In this document: positions 59,479 to 64,000 of the stretch, one piece after another
How positions within the stretch are numbered: the first letter of the stretch is position 1
Layout of the letters: every line of letters begins with the position of its first letter
NCBI RefSeq assembly: GCF_004342175.1
Contig: NZ_SMAO01000008.1
Coordinates: 124,001-188,000, forward strand
DNA length: 64,000 bases
Origin: Thiobaca trueperi
GTDB lineage: Bacteria > Pseudomonadota > Gammaproteobacteria > Chromatiales > Chromatiaceae
Direction of reading: 5' to 3'
The notes under the pieces: generated by a model
The model's database searches: none
What the model was told of the DNA's origin: nothing
Seen by the model: only the letters and a program-made list of their open reading frames with translations
Made by a program: the position numbers and the translations under genes

Positions 59479-59538
59479 ATGACCACCCATTCCGCGTCTG
59501 ACACCGACTACCTGCCAGCCAGCGAGCGCGCCGCATGA
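59479..59538 (+). CDS. possible 19-codon leader ORF
   Basis: ATG at 59479 with AGGTGA 5 nt upstream reads MTTHSASDTDYLPASERAA and stops in the TGA that overlaps the transporter start (ATGA at 59535). The downstream gene has only a weak ribosome site of its own, so this short frame may serve to deliver ribosomes by coupling. It could equally be chance. Confidence 0.35.
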   Translation: MTTHSASDTDYLPASERAA

Positions 59539-60875
59539 CGGCCCGCGTGCGTGCCCCCAGGCGGGAGATTTTCGGCTGGGCGATGTTCGACTTCGCCAAT
59601 CAGTCCTACACCCTGCTCATCATCACGGTGGTCTTCGGCGATCTCTTCACCCGTGTCATCGTCGGCGATGCCCCGGACTACCGGCTGGGCAATCTGCTCT
59701 GGAGTCTGGCGCTGGCGAGCGGCTATCTGCTGGCGGTCATCTGCTCGCCGGTCGCCGGGGCCATCATGGATTACACCGCAAGCAAGAAGCGCTTTCTGTT
59801 CGCGAGCTATCTGCTCACGGTGCTCGCCACGGCGGCGCTCTATTTCGTCGCACCCGGTTATGCCTGGCTCGGGGTGCTGCTCCTGATCCTCTCCAATTTC
59901 GCCTACTCCATCGGCGAGTCATTCATCGCCGGTTTTCTGCCGGGTCTTGGACCGCCGGAGGATCTGGGCAAGATCTCGGGTTTCGGCTGGTCGCTGGGTT
60001 ATCTCGGCGGCATGGCGTCCGCCGTCTTCGTGCTGCTGGTGCTGGGCGATGTCAGCGCCGAGAACTTCGAGCGCATCCGCTGGGTCGGTCCCTGGGCGGC
60101 GGTCTTCTTCCTGATCGCGGCCATTCCGACCTTTCTCTGGGTGCGTGAACGCGGGCGGGCGCGCCCGCTGCCTGCGGGACAGGGTTATCTGCGGCTCGGT
60201 CTGGTGCGGGTCGGCCAGACTGTCAGGCATCTGCGCGCACATCGCGATCTGGCGGTGCTGCTGTTCTCGGTCTTCTTCTCCATGAGCGGCATCTCCATCA
60301 TCATCACCTATGCCTTCATCTATGGGGCGCAGGTGATCCAGTGGGACGAATCGACCCGCACCCTGATGTTCGTGCTGGTGCAGATCACCGCCGCCATCGG
60401 CGCCTTCGGTTTTGGTTTCGTGCAGGATCGGATCGGCGCGCGGCGCACTTACAGTCTGACACTGCTGATGTGGATCCTCGCGATCCTGCTCATCTATCTC
60501 ACGCCTTTGCTCAGCGAGCTGGCGCAGGATCGCCTCGGCCTGAACTGGGCGGCGCAGGACATCTTTCTGGTCGTGGGCTGTGTGGCGGGCCTCAGTCTGG
60601 GCGCCTGTCAATCGACCACCCGCACCCTGGTCGGACTCTTTGCCCCGCTTTCGCGTGCGGCGGAGCTCTTCGGCTTCTGGGGGCTGTCGATGAAGCTGGC
60701 CGGGGTCTTCGGTCTGCTCGTCATCGGTCTGCTGCAAGCCCTGTTCGGACTGCATGCCGCGATCCTCTTCTGCATCCTGCTCTTCGCCGCCGCCCTGCTG
60801 ATTGCGCGCGGCATCAACGAGGAGCGAGGGAGGGCGGTCGCGGCGGCGCACGATGCGGGACAGGCGCAATGGTGA
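59535..60875 (+). CDS. MFS transporter, UMF1/Atg22-like
   Basis: 446 residues, about 12 membrane helices. Atg22/UMF1 signatures: EIFGWAMFDFANQSYTLLIITVVF at the N-terminus, CSPVAGAIMDYTASKKRFLF, NFAYSIGESFIAGFLP, ISGFGWSLGYLGG, and the late ALSLG-like GLSLGACQSTTRTLVGLFAP followed by ELFGFWGLSMKLAGVFG. Family members export amino acids or sugars; the substrate is unknown here. Its start overlaps a 19-codon leader. A terminator lies about 80 nt past the stop. Confidence 0.88.
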   Translation: MTARVRAPRREIFGWAMFDFANQSYTLLIITVVFGDLFTRVIVGDAPDYRLGNLLWSLALASGYLLAVICSPVAGAIMDYTASKKRFLFASYLLTVLATAALYFVAPGYAWLGVLLLILSNFAYSIGESFIAGFLPGLGPPEDLGKISGFGWSLGYLGGMASAVFVLLVLGDVSAENFERIRWVGPWAAVFFLIAAIPTFLWVRERGRARPLPAGQGYLRLGLVRVGQTVRHLRAHRDLAVLLFSVFFSMSGISIIITYAFIYGAQVIQWDESTRTLMFVLVQITAAIGAFGFGFVQDRIGARRTYSLTLLMWILAILLIYLTPLLSELAQDRLGLNWAAQDIFLVVGCVAGLSLGACQSTTRTLVGLFAPLSRAAELFGFWGLSMKLAGVFGLLVIGLLQALFGLHAAILFCILLFAAALLIARGINEERGRAVAAAHDAGQAQW

Positions 60876-60954
60876 GTGTGACCCGGCCCAAGCGTTTCAT
60901 CTTGAGCCAGACCGGTTAAGCGAGTGTAATAAGGCAACTGCCATCAACTTCGCG

Positions 60955-60985
60955 GCCACGGCTTTCCGCCGTGGCTTTCTCGTTT
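60955..60985 (+). terminator. rho-independent terminator after the MFS gene
   Basis: Perfect 8-bp stem GCCACGGC/GCCGTGGC with loop TTTCC, followed by TTTCTCGTTTC. It isolates the dusA-EamA-MFS stretch from purK-purE. Confidence 0.8.
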
Positions 60986-61010
60986 CTCTCATAACGCAGA
61001 TGATTGCGCC

Positions 61011-62165
61011 ATGGATGTATTCCCTTTACCTCTTGCCCGTATCGGCATCATCGGCGGCGGTCAGCTTGGCCGCATGATGGCCAAGGCCGCCAAGCGGCTT
61101 GGCTGTACCTGTGTGGTGCTGGATCCGACCCCCGGCTCGCCGGCCGGTCAGGTCGCCGGGCATCAGATCGTCGGCGACTACCACGATCCGGCGAAACTGC
61201 GCGAGCTGGCCGAGTCCTGCGATGTCACCACCTTCGACATCGAAGACATCGACACGGATACCCTGATCCAGCTCGAACGCGAGGGCCGCCGGGTGCATCC
61301 GTCACCCAAGGTGCTGGCGCTGATTCAGGACAAGCTCACCCAGAAGCAGGCGCTGGCGGACGCCGGAATCGCGACCGCGCCCTTCATTCCGATGCCGGAG
61401 CCGAGCCCTGAAGCCTTCGCCGCCTTTGGTTATCCGCTGGTGCAGAAGGCACGGCGCGGCGGCTATGACGGACGCGGTGTCTCGATCCAGCGCACGCCCG
61501 ATGATTATGACCAGCATCTGCCGGTGCCGTCGCTGGTCGAACGCTTCGTGCCAGCGGTGAAAGAACTGGCGGTGCTGGTGGCACGGGGGCTGGATGGCGA
61601 CTGTCGCTGTTATCCCGTGGTGGAGATGTGTTTCCGTCCCGGTGAGAATGTGCTCGACATGCTGCTGGCCCCGGCGAATATTCCTGCGGCGACGGCGGCG
61701 GCGGCGGTGAAGCTGGCTGAACGCACCCTGGAAGTGCTGGGCGGTGTCGGCATCTTCGGCGTCGAGATGTTTTTGACCGCCGATGGCGAGCTGCTGGTCA
61801 ACGAAGTCGCCCCGCGCACCCATAATTCGGGCCATCACACCATTGAGGCCAATATCACCGACCAGTTCGAGCAGCATCTGCGCGCCGTGGTCGGTCTGCC
61901 GCTGGGCTCCACCGATCAACTGTCGCCAGCGGCCATGATCAATCTGCTCGGCGCGCCCGGACATCGCGGTCGTCCGGTCGTCAAAGGCATGGCGGAGGCC
62001 CTGGCGATTCCGGGCGTCTGTCTGCATCTGTACGGCAAGGCGGCGACCGCCCCCTTTCGCAAAATGGGTCATGTGACCGTGCTCGACCCGGACCTGGAAA
62101 CCGCCCGCCACAAGGCCGAGCGGGTGCGCGACCTGATCGAAATCTCTGGAGAAGACCACCCATGA
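61011..62165 (+). CDS. purK: 5-(carboxyamino)imidazole ribonucleotide synthase
   Basis: 384 residues. ATP-grasp enzyme that carboxylates AIR to N5-CAIR in purine synthesis. Marks: [31 protein letters not shown] (typical FEFE replaced by FDIE), [26 protein letters not shown], and [31 protein letters not shown]. The stop overlaps the purE start by 4 nt. The order purK-purE is the reverse of enterobacterial purEK. Confidence 0.96.
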   Translation: MDVFPLPLARIGIIGGGQLGRMMAKAAKRLGCTCVVLDPTPGSPAGQVAGHQIVGDYHDPAKLRELAESCDVTTFDIEDIDTDTLIQLEREGRRVHPSPKVLALIQDKLTQKQALADAGIATAPFIPMPEPSPEAFAAFGYPLVQKARRGGYDGRGVSIQRTPDDYDQHLPVPSLVERFVPAVKELAVLVARGLDGDCRCYPVVEMCFRPGENVLDMLLAPANIPAATAAAAVKLAERTLEVLGGVGIFGVEMFLTADGELLVNEVAPRTHNSGHHTIEANITDQFEQHLRAVVGLPLGSTDQLSPAAMINLLGAPGHRGRPVVKGMAEALAIPGVCLHLYGKAATAPFRKMGHVTVLDPDLETARHKAERVRDLIEISGEDHP

Positions 62166-62677
62166 GCCAGCATTCAGCCCCTCAATCAACCCCCCAGGTC
62201 GGCATCATCATGGGCAGCGATTCCGACCTGCCGGTGATGCAGGAGGCTGCCGCCATCCTCGCCGAATTTGGCGTGCCCTACGAGATGACCATCGTCTCCG
62301 CTCACCGCACACCCAAACGACTCTATGACTATGCCGAAACCGCCGTGGAACGCGGTCTGCGGGTCATCATCGCCGGCGCGGGCGGCGCGGCGCATCTGCC
62401 CGGCATGGCCGCCGCCATCACCCCGCTGCCGGTGATCGGCGTGCCGGTCAAATCCGCCTGTCTCTCCGGCGAGGATTCGCTGCTCTCCATCGTGCAGATG
62501 CCGGCTGGCGTGCCAGTGGCAACGGTCGCCATCAATGGCGCCAAAAATGCCGGCATCCTCGCCGCCCAGATCCTCGGCGCGGCGGATCCGGCGATGCGCG
62601 AGCGGATCGTCCGTTACAAACGCGATCTCGAAGCCCAGGTGATGGAAAAGGTCGCCCGGCTGGAACAAAATCACTAG
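62162..62677 (+). CDS. purE: N5-carboxyaminoimidazole ribonucleotide mutase
   Basis: 171 residues. Converts N5-CAIR to CAIR. Class I PurE marks: [83 protein letters not shown] and [10 protein letters not shown]. Coupled to purK by overlapping start and stop. Slightly extended N-terminus ([12 protein letters not shown]). Confidence 0.97.
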   Translation: MSQHSAPQSTPQVGIIMGSDSDLPVMQEAAAILAEFGVPYEMTIVSAHRTPKRLYDYAETAVERGLRVIIAGAGGAAHLPGMAAAITPLPVIGVPVKSACLSGEDSLLSIVQMPAGVPVATVAINGAKNAGILAAQILGAADPAMRERIVRYKRDLEAQVMEKVARLEQNH

Positions 62678-62707
62678 GTGCCCGCTCGCTGAACTGACTC
62701 AGGAGTC

Positions 62708-63451
62708 ATGACCATGAATCCACTGTCACGCATCGATCCCGACGATCCCTATCCTGAAAGTGACGGACAACCCATGGCGGACAACACCGAGCAGTATGAA
62801 TGGATCGTCCGCATCAAGGAGAACCTGGAGATCCTGTTCGCCGACCGACCCGATGTCTTCATTGCTGGTGATCTCCTGTGGTATCCGGTGCCTGACCGTC
62901 AGATCACCGGACCCATCGCGCCCGATGTGCTGGTCGCCTTTGGTCGTCCCAAGGGACGACGCGGCAGCTACAGGCAATGGGAGGAGGGGGGCGTCGCCCC
63001 GCAGGTGGTCTTCGAGATCCTGTCGCCATCCAACAGTCTCAAAGAGATGGCGGACAAGCGCGATTACTATGAACGGTTTGGCGTCGCCGAATATTATCTC
63101 TACGACCCGGATCGCAACCGGCTGGAGATCTGGATCCGTCAGAATGACCGGCTGTGCGCCGTTGCTCATCTCAATGGTTGGGTGAGCCCGCGTCTCGGCA
63201 TCCGTTTCGCCCTCACCCCCGAGACCCTGGAGATCTTCGATCCGCAGGGGCGGCCTTTTCTCAACTCAATCGAATTGGCCCGGCAGGCGGAACGTGAGAC
63301 CACGCGGGCCAACCTGGAAGCCCAACGCGCCGAGCGTGAGACGCTGCGAGCCGAACAGGAGCATGAACGGGCCGAACGGGAGCGCCAGCGCGCCGAACAT
63401 CTGGCCGCGCGCCTGCGTGCGCTGGGGATCGACCCGGACGCGCCGGCCTGA
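62708..63451 (+). CDS. Uma2 family (DUF820) putative endonuclease
   Basis: 247 residues (an ATG at 62714 is equally possible). PD-(D/E)xK-like Uma2 domain: IAGDLLWYPVPDRQITGPIAPDVLVAF with the PD, PQVVFEILSPSN with the second acid, KRDYYERFGVAEYYLYDPDR and LEIWIR. The C-terminal 60 residues form an Arg/Glu-rich coiled coil (RAERETLRAEQEHERAERER). Uma2 genes are greatly expanded in cyanobacteria and purple sulfur bacteria; their role is unsettled. It is 30 nt after purE but unrelated in function. Confidence 0.88.
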   Translation: MTMNPLSRIDPDDPYPESDGQPMADNTEQYEWIVRIKENLEILFADRPDVFIAGDLLWYPVPDRQITGPIAPDVLVAFGRPKGRRGSYRQWEEGGVAPQVVFEILSPSNSLKEMADKRDYYERFGVAEYYLYDPDRNRLEIWIRQNDRLCAVAHLNGWVSPRLGIRFALTPETLEIFDPQGRPFLNSIELARQAERETTRANLEAQRAERETLRAEQEHERAERERQRAEHLAARLRALGIDPDAPA

Positions 63452-63562
63452 ATCGCGCCGCCATTCCGAGGCTCCACGATTTCAGGCTATTCTTGCAGCG
63501 CCCTGACCGGCAGCCCCCGGTCACCGCCCCATCCGTCGAACTGGCCACTACTGGAGTAAGTC

Positions 63563-64000
63563 GTGGATATCGCCGAACTACTTGCCTTCAGCGTCAAGAA
63601 CAACGCCTCCGACCTGCATCTGTCAGCCGGTCTGCCACCCATGATTCGTGTCGATGGCGACATGCGCCGGATCAATGTCCCAGCCCTGGAACATCGCTCC
63701 GTCCATTCGCTGGTCTACGACATCATGAACGACAAGCAGCGCAAGGATTACGAGGAATTCCTGGAGACCGACTTCTCCTTCGAGATTCCGGGTGTCGCGC
63801 GTTTTCGTGTCAATGCCTTCAACCAGAAACGTGGCGCGGGCGCGGTCTTCCGGACCATTCCATCGAAGGTTCTGAGCCTGGAGGACATCAAGGCGCCGGC
63901 CAGTTTCAAGGACATCGTCAACGTCCCGCGCGGGCTGGTGCTCGTCACCGGTCCCACCGGCTCGGGCAAGTCCACCACGCTGGCGGCGATGGTGGACTAT
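63563..64000 (+). CDS. pilT: type IV pilus retraction ATPase PilT (5' part, runs off window)
   Basis: The first 146 codons are present. The start is GTG at 63563 with GGAG 8 nt upstream, giving MDIAELLAFSVKNNASDLHL. The N-terminal PAS-like domain contains SAGLPPMIRVDGDMRRI and DFSFEIPGVARFRVN; the Walker A motif GPTGSGKSTT appears near residue 130, where PilT has it, just before the window ends. PilT powers pilus retraction at the cytoplasmic face of the inner membrane. PilU is a close relative, but the N-terminus fits PilT better. Confidence 0.9.
   Translation, partial: MDIAELLAFSVKNNASDLHLSAGLPPMIRVDGDMRRINVPALEHRSVHSLVYDIMNDKQRKDYEEFLETDFSFEIPGVARFRVNAFNQKRGAGAVFRTIPSKVLSLEDIKAPASFKDIVNVPRGLVLVTGPTGSGKSTTLAAMVDY

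Overview
The window is a high-GC (about 60 percent by eye) gammaproteobacterial chromosome segment. A purple sulfur bacterium of the Chromatiaceae (Thiocystis/Allochromatium relatives) is the best guess. This rests on protein resemblance: a Thivi_2564-type membrane peptide, DUF29 and Uma2 proteins, a Tll0287-like heme protein, and a gap/tkt pair of the kind used in the Calvin cycle. No photosynthesis gene is present, so the assignment is an inference.

Layout. 0-3 kb: heme-binding secreted protein, hypothetical protein and HemY-like FAD enzyme (minus strand), then a DUF29 gene. 3.3-11.3 kb: bioA and an AI-2E permease; divergent rimO and ispH; a folE2-menH-cysZ/dnaJ operon in which cysZ is fused to a J-domain protein. 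11.5-16.8 kb: gap, tkt, a thioredoxin-like gene, metK. 17-20.2 kb: small secreted, membrane and coiled-coil proteins that look like an envelope/stress cluster. 20.4-28.9 kb: a BatB/TPR plus BatD pair, folK, an orphan FixJ-type regulator, a chemoreceptor and an ammonium transporter. 29-33.8 kb: WGR protein and phosphodiesterase; alr-cobT-cobS. 34-44.6 kb: hydrolase/OsmC fusion, prlF-yhaV toxin-antitoxin, GT39, transaldolase, CHAD and HD proteins, TerC, mutS. 44.8-57.5 kb: accessory region with a type III restriction-modification operon that carries an AAA ATPase/DUF4276 pair between mod and res, a chemoreceptor, a deleted IS630-family element, a frameshifted gene, and a tyrosine integrase abutting dusA. 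57.5-64 kb: dusA, an EamA transporter, an Atg22-like MFS protein, purK-purE, Uma2, and the start of pilT.

Two features run through the whole window. First, eight loci carry a composite palindromic repeat made of 85-87-nt units with ends TTAAACCGCG...CGCGGTTTAA, usually two units joined by a 15-21-nt AT-rich linker in fixed order. In five genes the TAA at a unit end is the stop codon. Second, four loci carry an ACAGGATTAACAGGATT-type palindrome.

The strongest candidate for an undescribed system is the mod-ATPase-DUF4276-res operon (44.8-53.4 kb). A PARIS/OLD-like ATPase-Toprim pair is translationally coupled inside a restriction-modification operon, which suggests a second defence layer tied to restriction.
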